The translations under genes were made by a program, and so were the position numbers. Shown piece by piece: positions 18,241 through 27,489 of a stretch of DNA of 64,000 nt. The first letter of the stretch is position 1. Each line of letters opens with the position of its first letter. Under the pieces are notes generated by a model. That model made no database searches, was not told the origin of the DNA, and saw only the letters and a program-made list of their open reading frames with translations. The DNA is from Trichomonas vaginalis G3 (lineage: Eukaryota > Parabasalia > Trichomonadida > Trichomonadidae): positions 14,331,962-14,395,961 of the forward strand of contig NC_067208.1 in NCBI RefSeq assembly GCF_026262505.1, read 5' to 3'.

Positions 18241-18540
18241 AGGTGAAGTGGTTGGCGGCTTTATAAATATTTAAGGTTAAGTTGGTGTTTGTGTTTGTGT
18301 TGTAAAAATATATGTTAATGGTTTCGTAAAGTGTCAAATTCACAAGTCTTGGGTAAAGTGGAACGCAGTGCCGCAGTACACAACTTAGGTATACTAACTT
18401 CAGTAGATGCCATGCCTCATTATGAACTCTACTGACAAGAGATCAAGAGCTCCAAGGACTCCCTTTTTAGTTAGTGGCGTTCTCACCATTTAGTAGGATT
18501 GCTGATCCTACTAATGAAGTGATCACTTAGTATACGTTTT
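18241..18540. other. Probable right terminal region of the Maverick, non-coding
   Basis: No gene is seen here. The GC content is clearly higher than in the DNA to the right. Palindromes are present: GTAGGAT-TGCTG-ATCCTAC at 18494-18512 and AGTGATCACT near 18520. GGTATACTAACTT near 18391 is partly repeated as TTAGTATACG near 18528. This would fit a terminal region, but the matching left terminus is outside the window, so the exact end cannot be fixed. Confidence 0.45.
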
Positions 18541-18831
18541 GAATAAATTGAATTTTTTTTTAGAATTTAGTATTTTTTATAGACATCACATGTATATTAT
18601 AAATACATAAATATATTCTTTAATTCAAAAAATTCAATTCGGTGTTGGGATGGGTATCCCAGCCCCAAGTATTCAATTTTATTCAATTTTTTAAGAATTT
18701 TGGGTTGGGATGCCCAGACCAAAACAAGCTTTATATTTTGATGTGTAGATACGTATGTGTGCATCATTGTTGTGTTATATATTATGTTTTTAATGAAAAA
18801 AAATCTGATTCAAAAAAAATTATCACTGTAA
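18541..18831. other. AT-rich gene-free stretch with GGGATGGGTATCCC motif
   Basis: No gene is supported. TTCAATT-type motifs recur. A small GC island reads TGGGATGGGTATCCCA (18646-18661). A rough inverted counterpart, GGGCTGGGATTGGAGATACC, appears near 20302-20321, outside the foldback described next. This may mark the outer limits of one AT-rich insertion. Confidence 0.4.
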
Positions 18832-20073
18832 TAAACAGAAATTCATCAAAAGTGACGGCTCTCAATTTTTTGACATTTGTAAATTCTAAATTGAATGAGA
18901 AAAATGAAATAATACTAAGCATAATACAATATTCTAGATTTTATTATAATTAGGAAAAAGTTAGTTTTGAGAGTACTTTTCATAGGCATATAGAATGAAA
19001 TCTTCTGAAAAATAATATCACATAAACTCATATTATTTTCTAATATATAACTATTTTATATAAAAATCAAATTCAATGATCTTAAAAGCGAATGATAAAC
19101 CTCAAAATTTACGAATATAATGAGTGGGAATATAATGCTTATCTATCATAAACCATATGAAATATCAATTTTTGCTTTACGCCTAATTTTTGACGACAAT
19201 TAGCAAAAAATGTTAAATGTTAACACTCAGTCCATTTGAATATGAAAAATAAAATTGACTTTGATTAAATGTTTTTATTTATCATGCAATTCTTCTTGCG
19301 ACCAAAGATTTGAATAAAATTTCAAAAAATAAGATAGCTTAAAAATAATATACGGTAGTGTTTACTAATAGATGAATAGTATATAAATTCTATTAAAATG
19401 GATTTGATCCAAAAAATATATAAAATTTGATCATAAATAAAATCGTTTTAAATTACTTCTTCATTTAAATTATAACAATTATTTTTGGTTTTATATTTTT
19501 TGGGATCAAAATCCATTTTAATAGAATTATATACTATTCATCTATTAGTAAACACTACCGTATATTATTTTTTAAGCTATCTTTTTTTTTTGAAATTTTA
19601 TTCAAATCTTTGGTCGCAAGAAGAATTGCATGATAAATAAAAACATTTAATCAAAGTCAATTTTATTTTTCATATTCAAATGGACTGAGTGTTAACATTT
19701 AACATTTTTTGCTAATTGTCGTCAAAAATTAGGCGTAAAGCAAAAATTGATATTTCATATGGTTTATGATAGATAAGCATTATATTCCCACTCATTATAT
19801 TCGTAAATTTTGAGGTTTATCATTCGCTTTTAAGATCATTGAATTTGATTTTTATATAAAATAGTTATATATTAGAAAATAATATGAGTTTATGTGATAT
19901 TATTTTTCAGAAGATTTTGTGTTCTTCTTCAAAATTTTATTTTTTAATTAAAAAAAATCTTTACAAAATATACATTTACTTTAATTAATATTTAAAAACG
20001 TGCTCTATCAAAAGTTCCAAAAATTCAATATTTTAGCTTTTCTGAGGTGTCACTTTTGATGAATTTCTGTTTA
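18832..20073. repeat. Large foldback (inverted repeat) element
   Basis: Two arms of about 427 bp lie at about 18998-19424 and 19489-19917 as inverted copies, separated by a spacer of about 64 bp near 19425-19488. They differ only by a few small indels. An outer, unlinked 23-bp inverted pair, TAAACAGAAATTCATCAAAA and three more bases, lies at 18832-18854 and 20051-20073 about the same centre. No coding sequence is visible in the arms. This is a foldback-type or palindromic amplification structure with no recognised family. The DNA is extremely AT rich. Confidence 0.85.
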
Positions 20074-20210
20074 CAACATCACTAATTAGTTGATAATATA
20101 AAGAAAAAATAGATAAATTGTATGTTTTGAGAGTATTTATCCACATTCACTCATATGAATTTCATTAAATAGTGTCTTTTTACTCCCAAATTTATTTTGA
20201 ATTATTGAAA

Positions 20211-21425
20211 TCAAAGAAAAAAATCAGAAAAATTTCTCGAAATTTTTATTTTCAAAAAAAAATTGGATTTTATATTGAAAACTGACACTGGGAGGATGAT
20301 AGGGCTGGGATTGGAGATACCCCCCTCACTTGGGAAAAATACGGATCTATAATTTTTATCATCCGCGACGTGACGAATACATTTTAATTTACTCAAGAAT
20401 GCGTACCCTGATACATTAAATCTAATTCCTGTCTTATTTAATTTCACAACTTTGAAAAGGAATGTATGAATAGCTATAAAATGATGAGAAGATGTTTTAT
20501 GGGTTGCTTCCATTTTTTCTGAAATAAATGAATAAATATAATGTTTATAAGTTTTCATATCTTTTATGTTCTTAATAACGAATGGTATAGACCTTTCCAC
20601 TTCGTCTTCCTTCGGTGCTGTTCTTTCATATGAAACATTATTAGTATCTTCAATAATGAAACCACAATCACACAAAATTTTATATGTTCCAATGGTTTCT
20701 TTTGATATTTTATCTAATAAATCAAAAACTTTATCAACACCTGTGCATTTATTTAAATAATAATTTGTGTAAATATCATGATCTTCTTTCTTAATCATAT
20801 TAGTTGCATATGTCACGTTTTTAAGAGCTTTTTTGAATTTTTCGGAATCTAAAGGTGGTGAAAGTAGGATACAGGGGTATTCTTCATTATCAATAAATTG
20901 TAACTTATGTTTACGAATAAATTTAGTACCTTCTTCTGAAAGTGTTTCGTCTATTTCACCATCTAATAAATTTTGTGTTGATTCTGAGACATAATTTTTA
21001 TATCTTTCTTCATGAGATTTCTGAACTTCTGATTCTGAAGCTGGGATATTCATTAAACCCTCTACTTCATTTTCATTATATTTTTCAACTTCTCTTAATT
21101 CCTTAATTTTTTCATCTATTTCATCTCTTATTTTTTTCAGTCTTTCAATTTCATTGTATTCATCATCTTTAATCCGTTCTTCATAATATTCAGGGAAAAC
21201 ATCAGGTTCTTTAGGTTTTTCTTCTTCAGATGTGGGATATAAGAAATTTATAACATCATCTTTATTCATTTTTCCATCATAATCTAAATCATTTAATAAC
21301 TCGGCAAATTTTTGACAATTTCTTAAATAATATTTATCAACTTCATAACCCACCTCCTCTAATATATCCTTTATTTCCTCGTTTGTGAATCCTAATTTTT
21401 TAACGTTGTTAGTTTTGACGCTCAT
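20211..21425 (-). CDS. Maverick-related accessory protein with an EF-hand-like N-terminus
   Basis: The start at 21425 is chosen over 21458 because it sits in the GTATGAAATGAG context used by Maverick genes here, and homology begins just after it. The protein has about 404 residues. Its N-terminus (FTNEEIKDILEEVG, then LDYDGKMNKDDVINFLYP) aligns with that of the Maverick protein at 3825-4457 and holds an EF-hand-like loop DLDYDGKMNKDD. Residues 70-150 are acidic coiled coil. The C-terminal half is helical with CDCGF. The last 40 residues are low complexity and overlap the fringe of the foldback, so the 3' end may have been altered. Function unknown. Confidence 0.65.
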   Translation of the reverse strand: MSVKTNNVKKLGFTNEEIKDILEEVGYEVDKYYLRNCQKFAELLNDLDYDGKMNKDDVINFLYPTSEEEKPKEPDVFPEYYEERIKDDEYNEIERLKKIRDEIDEKIKELREVEKYNENEVEGLMNIPASESEVQKSHEERYKNYVSESTQNLLDGEIDETLSEEGTKFIRKHKLQFIDNEEYPCILLSPPLDSEKFKKALKNVTYATNMIKKEDHDIYTNYYLNKCTGVDKVFDLLDKISKETIGTYKILCDCGFIIEDTNNVSYERTAPKEDEVERSIPFVIKNIKDMKTYKHYIYSFISEKMEATHKTSSHHFIAIHTFLFKVVKLNKTGIRFNVSGYAFLSKLKCIRHVADDKNYRSVFFPSEGGISNPSPIILPVSVFNIKSNFFLKIKISRNFSDFFL

Positions 21426-21548
21426 TTCATACAAAATAAAAAATAAAATAATAAACATAACTAAGTTTTAATTTTTCGTAAGACATTAATTTTTAAAGTT
21501 TATTTTTTAAAAAATTTTATTTTTTATTTCATTATGGTAGTGAATCTT

Positions 21549-22139
21549 TCATTCATGAAAATAATTATTTCTAATTTCTTTTATTCTCTCGTACATACTA
21601 GATTTAAAGAATTCAGAACATTTCCCATAATCTCCTAAATGTTTTCTTATCCCTAACGTGTGCCAGTTATTATATGAAACTGAATAAACTTTATCATTAT
21701 CTTTACACCTTTCATTACTTCCAATATATTTATATTTCAATTTTGATTTAGCATTTTCATATTCATTAGCGTTTAATAATTCACAGTCTTCCTTTTTAAA
21801 TAAATGTTTTATGTATTCAGGATTTAATACTCTACGTTTATATGCTCCTAACTTAGTTCTAAAGGTTTTTCTACAAAATTTAGGAATTCCATCCTCTTTA
21901 ATGTCATCAATGATTTCCATTTCATTATTTTCAATTTCTTCTTCTCGTTTATGAGGTCTTTGATTATGACTCCATTGATTCCATGAAATTAAATATTCTT
22001 TATCATTATATTTATACCTCATTAGCTTATTTTGGCTTTCATATTCATTTAATAATTCACAATCTTCATTTTTAAATTGAAGTTTAACCCATTCAGGATT
22101 TAAACAATGTTTAATTAATCGCGGAATATCTGACATCAT
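21549..22139 (-). CDS. Two-repeat protein, Maverick-module accessory gene
   Basis: The 196-residue protein contains two copies of a 55-60 residue unit. The copies begin LNPEWVKLQFKNEDCELL and LNPEYIKHLFKKEDCELL, continue through a KLKYKY or LMRYKY strand, and end in SWNQWSH or SYNNWHT. The architecture resembles the repeated small DNA-binding or zinc-ribbon-like units found beside viral endonucleases, but the metal-binding Cys are mostly absent. That resemblance is by eye. It lies 90 bp downstream of the start side of the gene at 20211-21425 on the same strand, and both form the probable Maverick-derived module. It looks whole. Confidence 0.6.
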   Translation of the reverse strand: MMSDIPRLIKHCLNPEWVKLQFKNEDCELLNEYESQNKLMRYKYNDKEYLISWNQWSHNQRPHKREEEIENNEMEIIDDIKEDGIPKFCRKTFRTKLGAYKRRVLNPEYIKHLFKKEDCELLNANEYENAKSKLKYKYIGSNERCKDNDKVYSVSYNNWHTLGIRKHLGDYGKCSEFFKSSMYERIKEIRNNYFHE

Positions 22140-22553
22140 CTATATATAGCTTCTTTTATAAAAGATAAAAAAAAAAAATATTTTAAAATTAATGTTAATT
22201 TATTAATGATTTATAAATAAATATATATTTTAATGCATCGTCTATATATAGATGTAACAAAAAAAGTCACTAAACCCGTCATATCCTACTACTTATTTTC
22301 CATGATTGGTCACATAGGTTTTTTCTATATGGAGGATACTTTGTTGTAAACCAGGCAATTTGGTTTAACCATTAACGAAAATACCTTTAACTTATTTTGA
22401 TTTCAAACCATTTCTGCTATTTAAGGTTTGCTCACTTCATAATCGCTAATATTTTTAGATGAAACAGACAAATAATAAGTATCTTCCACTATTTGTTTCA
22501 TATTTGGAACAATGAAAAATAGAAAATAGCAATAAAACTAAAAATTTCAATAT
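22140..22553. other. Intergenic, nothing recognised
   Basis: This is a 414-bp stretch between two minus-strand genes. ATATATAGATG or a close form occurs twice, near 22138 and 22240, and the rest is non-repetitive AT-rich DNA. It contains the 5' flank of the gene at 21549-22139. No open frame or RNA gene is supported. Confidence 0.4.
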
Positions 22554-24557
22554 TTACTTAACATATACCTTAAGAACAGTAGTTGGAAGTCCCCATCTTG
22601 GAGAATCTCCGTAATGTTTAACAGCTGATGCATCTCCTGAGCAGAAATATTGATTTGTAATATCCTTTGGATTCAGATCTATAATATCTTGAGGAAGAGG
22701 AGGATATCCTTCCATATTCTTCTTAAATAATGGGAACGGGAAGTAATGAATTGGAATTCCAGGAACAATTTTCATGAATTTGGCGAATGACGCTATATCA
22801 AGCTTATCATTAAATGGATACTCATTGTATCCAGATATAGCATACCATAATTCTTTTGATGCCAATGTGAAAAACAAAGAATCACAGCCAATATCTTTAT
22901 CTGTGTCTATATTACCTTTGATAATATAAAAGCCCTTGCGATGCAAGCATTGGTTTTCAAAGTCATCAAGTGAATGAGTGAAAGATTCTTCAGCTAATCT
23001 GATTAAATCATTTTCAGGCATAGATCCGTTCTCCTGGTAGATATTTCCTCTATAAACTACACCTTTGTTGAACCAATTCCGTGCCAAAATATCGAAAAAG
23101 GTAATCGGCAATATGACGGTCGGATCCGAAATTAAAACAAAGTCTCCAAAAGCTCTTCTTATGCCGATATTCTTGGCAAGGAACTCAGGGTAGTGAGATC
23201 CATCGTATTTATCTGTCGGTCCTTCGATGATTCTCACCTTTCCTTGAAGACTCTTCGGCGCCCGTAAATTAAGGTTAAACTGGTAATTTTCCCCTTTTTT
23301 AGGAATTTCGACGATAACGATTTCACATGAAGCTTCTGGAACTAAATCTAGCATTTTTCCAACGGAATTGATATATTTTTGCAAGAATTCCGTGAACTTA
23401 CCTTTCATCATGTCTGCAGCACCTGTTAAGACAATAGAAAGGTATGGTTTTACCTGTGAATACTTTGTACTTCCATCTGGAATTTGAGAAAGCTGAGATT
23501 TGAAGGTTTTAAGTAGATCTGTTTTAGTTGATCCGATTGTGACATGTTCTCCTTGTATAGAAGTTGGCATGACGTCCCAAATTCCTTTAACATATGAAAT
23601 TTCGCATTCTGAAGGTAATAATTCGGAGAACAATGATACTGCATCTTTAAATGATACCTTTAGTTTCGAATTTATTGTTACAACTGTAGTTCCTTGTGGT
23701 TTTGCGTTAACTTTGAAAATTTCTTCTGCAGCTTCATCAGAATGAACAGCCAGAACTGGATAATCGTTAGTGTAGATTGTTGTCTTGCTCTTGTGAGCGC
23801 AATCTTGATACATTTTGACAAATGGATTGCCTAAATCAGAAAATTGAGTAATATCAGGGATATGTGATATAAAAACAATGTTAGCGTGATACCATTGCAC
23901 TGTTTCTATATGCTGTAAAAAGAAAGGTGGTGTAATTACGACAGTTGTTGGAATCCTTTTGTTATTTGAGTATTGAAGAACACGCTGAAGGAAATTAATG
24001 AAAGAGGCTTGATAGTATGTATTTGATGATGTGTGATTCGATGTTGGGAATGGTACATGACATGAAATGAAAATTTGAGAAATTGAAAAATTGTGGAATA
24101 TTCCTGTTTCTACAGCAGATGTAAAGCCTGCATCGAATGGATTCTCAATTTCGACAACAGCTATATGATTTCGCTTGCAATGACGTACTAGAGCAGCTCC
24201 AATAGTTGTTTTTGAGCCTACAATGAGAGTGTATTTGAGAGAGCTATGCTTCGGATGATTTGGTGGGATATGGAATAAACGAAGGAACTCGCTCGTGTAT
24301 TTTGCTCGATTAATGCAATTTTGAACATTTGAAAAAACTTCTGGGAATTTAAATGCTGCTGAAGTGTTTGTATTATAACGTGGAGGTACTACAATTTCAT
24401 TGATATCGCCATAGTATGGTGGTGGTTGAGAAATTTCACGGATACGTAAGAATTTCAGAAGCAAAAGAGACGATATAGCAAAAGAAACAACTGCAACTAA
24501 TGGAAGTTTGTTCTTTCTGTAAAATACTGACAAGTAAAGCACTATGTTTTTATACAT
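22554..24557 (-). CDS. Type II membrane protein with nucleotide-binding-like and glycosyltransferase-like domains
   Basis: The 667-residue protein has a short basic N-terminus and one membrane segment (about residues 17-36), the topology of a Golgi or ER type II enzyme. Residues 105-320 begin with LIVGSKTTIGAALVRHC, a Rossmann-like G-x-x-x-x-I-G loop as in SDR/epimerase-type proteins, but no clear YxxxK is seen. Residues 365-640 look like a GT-A glycosyltransferase fold. They have a strand start (LSIVLTGAADM), RRAFGDFVLISDPTVILP in place of a DxD region, and an acceptor-side GYNEYPFNDKLDIA motif. The role is inferred to be sugar transfer in the secretory pathway, and the substrate is unknown. 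It is a trichomonad-type fusion architecture. Confidence 0.65.
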   Translation of the reverse strand: MYKNIVLYLSVFYRKNKLPLVAVVSFAISSLLLLKFLRIREISQPPPYYGDINEIVVPPRYNTNTSAAFKFPEVFSNVQNCINRAKYTSEFLRLFHIPPNHPKHSSLKYTLIVGSKTTIGAALVRHCKRNHIAVVEIENPFDAGFTSAVETGIFHNFSISQIFISCHVPFPTSNHTSSNTYYQASFINFLQRVLQYSNNKRIPTTVVITPPFFLQHIETVQWYHANIVFISHIPDITQFSDLGNPFVKMYQDCAHKSKTTIYTNDYPVLAVHSDEAAEEIFKVNAKPQGTTVVTINSKLKVSFKDAVSLFSELLPSECEISYVKGIWDVMPTSIQGEHVTIGSTKTDLLKTFKSQLSQIPDGSTKYSQVKPYLSIVLTGAADMMKGKFTEFLQKYINSVGKMLDLVPEASCEIVIVEIPKKGENYQFNLNLRAPKSLQGKVRIIEGPTDKYDGSHYPEFLAKNIGIRRAFGDFVLISDPTVILPITFFDILARNWFNKGVVYRGNIYQENGSMPENDLIRLAEESFTHSLDDFENQCLHRKGFYIIKGNIDTDKDIGCDSLFFTLASKELWYAISGYNEYPFNDKLDIASFAKFMKIVPGIPIHYFPFPLFKKNMEGYPPLPQDIIDLNPKDITNQYFCSGDASAVKHYGDSPRWGLPTTVLKVYVK

Positions 24558-24691
24558 CCGAAAACAATCACAACGCTTTCTTCTTTTTGAACATTTTTTA
24601 GTTTAAATAGAATACTTCGGTATATAGTGAATATATTTTATAATATTTTAATTTCAGCTTCATAAAAAAAACTTTTTTTTGACATAAAAAA

Positions 24692-25207
24692 ATGGAAAAA
24701 GAAATTGAAGCTGAAGAAAATATGGGAAAAAAATTTCAAATAGATGAAGATGTTCAAAAGTTACTATCTGAGCCCTTACCAGATTTCCGGCTTGCAGTTA
24801 AGGTATTGGACAAGTACTATGAATTTATTTCATCTAAACATAGAGAAAATAATTATAAATTCGTTACATCATTTCCATATGTAGATGCATTGGGAAATAT
24901 TGAACACATAGCAGATAAATTTAAAGAATTCGAATCAGAAAATCTTAAAATTTCAATTGATAATTTAACAAGTCAATTAGCCGTATATTTTAACACTTTT
25001 AAAGAATCAAATTCTGAAAGTAATACTCAGATGTTTGAAAAAGCTCGCTCACTTCATCTTGAATTTTTCGATCAGTTTATTTTATTTAGAAATCAATTTA
25101 AGAGCAAAGTACCGGAACGTAGTGATGTATTTTACTTATCATCAATACCTATTGTTATTATTATCCTATTCATATCAGTTATTTTATTTATTTTCTTTTG
25201 TATATAA
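24692..25207 (+). CDS. Small tail-anchored membrane protein
   Basis: The 171-residue protein has a soluble helical body of about 145 residues and a single very hydrophobic C-terminal segment (IPIVIIILFISVILFIFFCI). That makes it a tail-anchored protein exposed to the cytosol. The body has amphipathic helices (FDQFILFRNQFKSKV) that could form a coiled coil as in SNARE-like proteins. There is no central Arg/Gln layer convincing enough to call a SNARE. A TCATA initiator-like motif is at 24660-24664, about 30 nt upstream. It is divergent from the glycosyltransferase-like gene. It has no recognised family. Confidence 0.65.
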   Translation: MEKEIEAEENMGKKFQIDEDVQKLLSEPLPDFRLAVKVLDKYYEFISSKHRENNYKFVTSFPYVDALGNIEHIADKFKEFESENLKISIDNLTSQLAVYFNTFKESNSESNTQMFEKARSLHLEFFDQFILFRNQFKSKVPERSDVFYLSSIPIVIIILFISVILFIFFCI

Positions 25208-26129
25208 ATTATAGATTTTATGATTCATTCAATAATGATATCAGACTTATATTTTTATACTTATGGTTGCTAATTTTTTACAATTTTTTAAATAATTTTG
25301 TAAATCTGAGCTAAATAACAAATATTGGAGTTTAAAATGGAACCATATACAAGGTTAGATGAGAATACACAGTAATAATGACCATATGAAAAAATCGGGT
25401 ATATCTTCATAAAAAGATCGATTTCCTAAATTTATTCTTCTAATATCAGTAAAATCAACTTATAATATGTCAATTTATCAAGAATGACTCTCATTCAAAA
25501 AATTGGACAATCTCAAGTTCTTGAATTATGATCATAAATATTTAAAGCAGTTGCTTAATAAACAAATCATAATTCTAATTGTCAATTGCTAGCTGTACCA
25601 ATGATTCTTGTCAAGGAATTTGTTATAAAGTCATCTTTGTATTATGAGTTGATTCTTATATCGAACCTTCATTCGATATGTGTGAAAATGGCGGTTTCTC
25701 GCAAACAGATGGCATCGTGATTTTCCCAAATAGTTAAATTCCCGGAGAATCGTTGAGATTTTTAGATACAAGTTATTGTTAACATAAATTATTCTTTATA
25801 TTAATATGTTGATTATTAAATTAAATTTTAATCAGATTCTTGAGATTTTCATGATTTTAATTCGAAAAAGCTAATCAACATATCATATATATCTTTGCTA
25901 TGCATGCGGTTATATTTTACAATAAAATCGATCATCGTATTTTTTGAGAATAAAATTTCAATAACATTCAAAATATTTGAATTAAAATTCAATTCAAATT
26001 GATTGAAGTCCGTCCAAATCTCTAAGCTTGCTTACAATTATCTTTTAGGCAAATTAACAAAGCGATATTTTTTATAGCTTATACATTTCGCTTTGAATTG
26101 TTATTAAAACAAATTTGGAGGTTATGACT
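25208..26129. other. Intergenic, about 900 bp, nothing recognised
   Basis: This is AT-rich DNA without a supported gene. A slightly GC-richer patch lies at 25685-25760 but has no extended frame. The right end is the promoter side of the rubrerythrin gene. Confidence 0.4.
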
Positions 26130-26134
26130 TCACT
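26130..26134 (+). promoter_or_regulatory. Initiator-like motif upstream of rubrerythrin
   Basis: TCACT fits the trichomonad initiator TCAYW, with +1 at 26132. It lies 23 nt upstream of ATG 26155, within the usual 5' UTR length. It overlaps what looks like decayed rubrerythrin coding sequence. Confidence 0.5.
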
Positions 26135-26154
26135 TTGCTTTCGTTGGTGAGTGC

Positions 26155-26667
26155 ATGGCTCGTAATCGTTATACATTCTTTGCTGAAGTCGCCAAGAAAC
26201 AAGGTTACGAACAAATTGCTAATATATTCATCGAAACAGCCGAGAATGAGAAAGTTCACGCAGACTACTTCTGGAGCTTGATCAAAGGTCTTGGCTCTGT
26301 CAAGATTGAAATGGAGGTTCCAGAATATGGTGTGAATGACACACTTACAAACCTTCGTAATGCTGCAGCTGGTGAATACGCCGAGCACACATCAGAATAC
26401 CCGCATTTCGCAGATGTTGCAGAGAAGGAAGGTTTTCCTAAAATTGCTAATTCTTTCTGTGGAATTGCCACAGTAGAAAAAGAACACGAAATGCGCTTCA
26501 ATACACTTGCCAAGCAAGTTGAAACATCATCTGTCTTCAAGCGCGAGACAGTTGTTGCATGGAAGTGCCGCTATTGTGGTGCAATTGTAAGAGCTAAAGA
26601 AACTCCAGAGAGATGTCCAGTTTGCTTCAAGCCACAGGGCTTCTTCGAAATTAAGGAAACTATTTAA
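26155..26667 (+). CDS. Rubrerythrin, N-terminally shortened
   Basis: Rubrerythrin reduces hydrogen peroxide with a diiron centre, and anaerobic protists use it for oxidative defence. The ferritin-like domain is clear (ARNRYTFFAEVAKKQGYEQI, then ENEKVHADYF and VEKEHEMRF), with Glu and His iron ligands. The C-terminal rubredoxin-like domain has CRYCG and CPVC. The protein has 170 residues and lacks about the first 20 of the family, including the Glu of the usual AFxGES segment. Upstream in the same frame, 26128-26154 still reads LHFAFVGEC before a TGA, so that ligand is encoded outside the ATG-started frame. Either the gene has decayed at its 5' end or the true start is missed. Confidence 0.85.
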   Translation: MARNRYTFFAEVAKKQGYEQIANIFIETAENEKVHADYFWSLIKGLGSVKIEMEVPEYGVNDTLTNLRNAAAGEYAEHTSEYPHFADVAEKEGFPKIANSFCGIATVEKEHEMRFNTLAKQVETSSVFKRETVVAWKCRYCGAIVRAKETPERCPVCFKPQGFFEIKETI

Positions 26668-27235
26668 TAAACATTTGCTAATTAACAATTGATATAATAT
26701 ATGAATGGACAATATATGGTCATTTCACGCTTTGTTTAACATAATTCAACTTTTTCAGCCAAACTTCATAAATATTTTATGACTTTGAATTTCAAAAACT
26801 TTCATGACTAAGAAATAATATTTTACTTTATTATCTTATCTATTCGATGACGGAGTATTATGATTATTCTATAATTGCAGTATGTTCGAACTTCATATTG
26901 AAAGAATAGAAGATCTATATTTCAAATTGCAAGCGACTTCTGGATATCGAAACAAAACTTAATCAAACTTTCAATATTCAAGAAAGGAGATCAATAAGTA
27001 ATCACATCCACATGAACTAAACTATATAATAAATCTACTCATATTGAATAATAGAAAAATAATTACCCAGATTTTCCATACATTTACCATCCCTGTAAGG
27101 CTGAGGACACAGCCTATCGTTTAAAAAACAATTAAATGGCTCCGAGGATGGATTTTTTGGAGTTTGAATCGTAGTGTAGTCTGTAAATGTATAAATTCAA
27201 AAATATTTTTAAAATTCGAGGATTAATGTATATCA
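26668..27235. other. Intergenic with a small GC-rich hairpin
   Basis: No gene is supported. A compact hairpin AGGCTG-AGGACA-CAGCCT lies at 27098-27115 in a slightly GC-richer island (27085-27125). This could belong to a small structured RNA, but there is no other support. Confidence 0.35.
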
Positions 27236-27265
27236 CTTACTACTTTTTGACATCCTATCAAGAAG
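27236..27265 (+). repeat. Copy 1 of a conserved 30-bp intergenic motif
   Basis: The segment begins CTTACTACTTTTTGACA and continues CTATCAAG. It resembles the copies at 44165-44194 and 49938-49967. It lies between the 3' ends of convergent genes. Confidence 0.5.
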
Positions 27266-27489
27266 ATCAATACAAATATGAAGGGTCACAGAAAATAATA
27301 CTATTTGAAATGATGTCAGAAAGTAGAGTAGTATAAGCTTCTCTCCAATGTAAATGATTCTTACAATTTTCCATAGAATTTAAGATACCAATCACCTTAT
27401 GTAGCCAGTTCCATGACAACAGCAAACACATCATAAATGAATATTATATGTATGAAAGTTTTTAAAAATAAACAAATATAAAACAAAAT

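Larger units (their letters stand above)
1..18540. mobile_element. Maverick/Polinton, left end outside the window
   Basis: This is a large self-synthesising DNA element of the Maverick/Polinton family. The diagnostic parts are a protein-primed type B DNA polymerase, a retroviral-type integrase, an A32/FtsK-type packaging ATPase and jelly-roll capsid candidates, together with a fibre-like protein and KilA-N. No adenovirus-type cysteine protease is recognised, and it may lie left of the window. The left terminus is not visible, so terminal inverted repeats cannot be matched. The right end is placed near 18540, where base composition turns abruptly AT-rich, and this limit is approximate. Most genes are open over their length. 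About four breaks are inferred in total, in the integrase, ATPase and fibre regions, so the copy looks relatively recent but not whole. Confidence 0.88.

Noticed and set aside
1-18540. Adenovirus-type cysteine protease in the Maverick
   Set aside because: No protein here shows the His and Cys motifs of that protease. It may lie left of the window.
24692-25207. SNARE identity for the tail-anchored protein
   Set aside because: The membrane topology fits, but no central Arg or Gln layer in heptad context is convincing.
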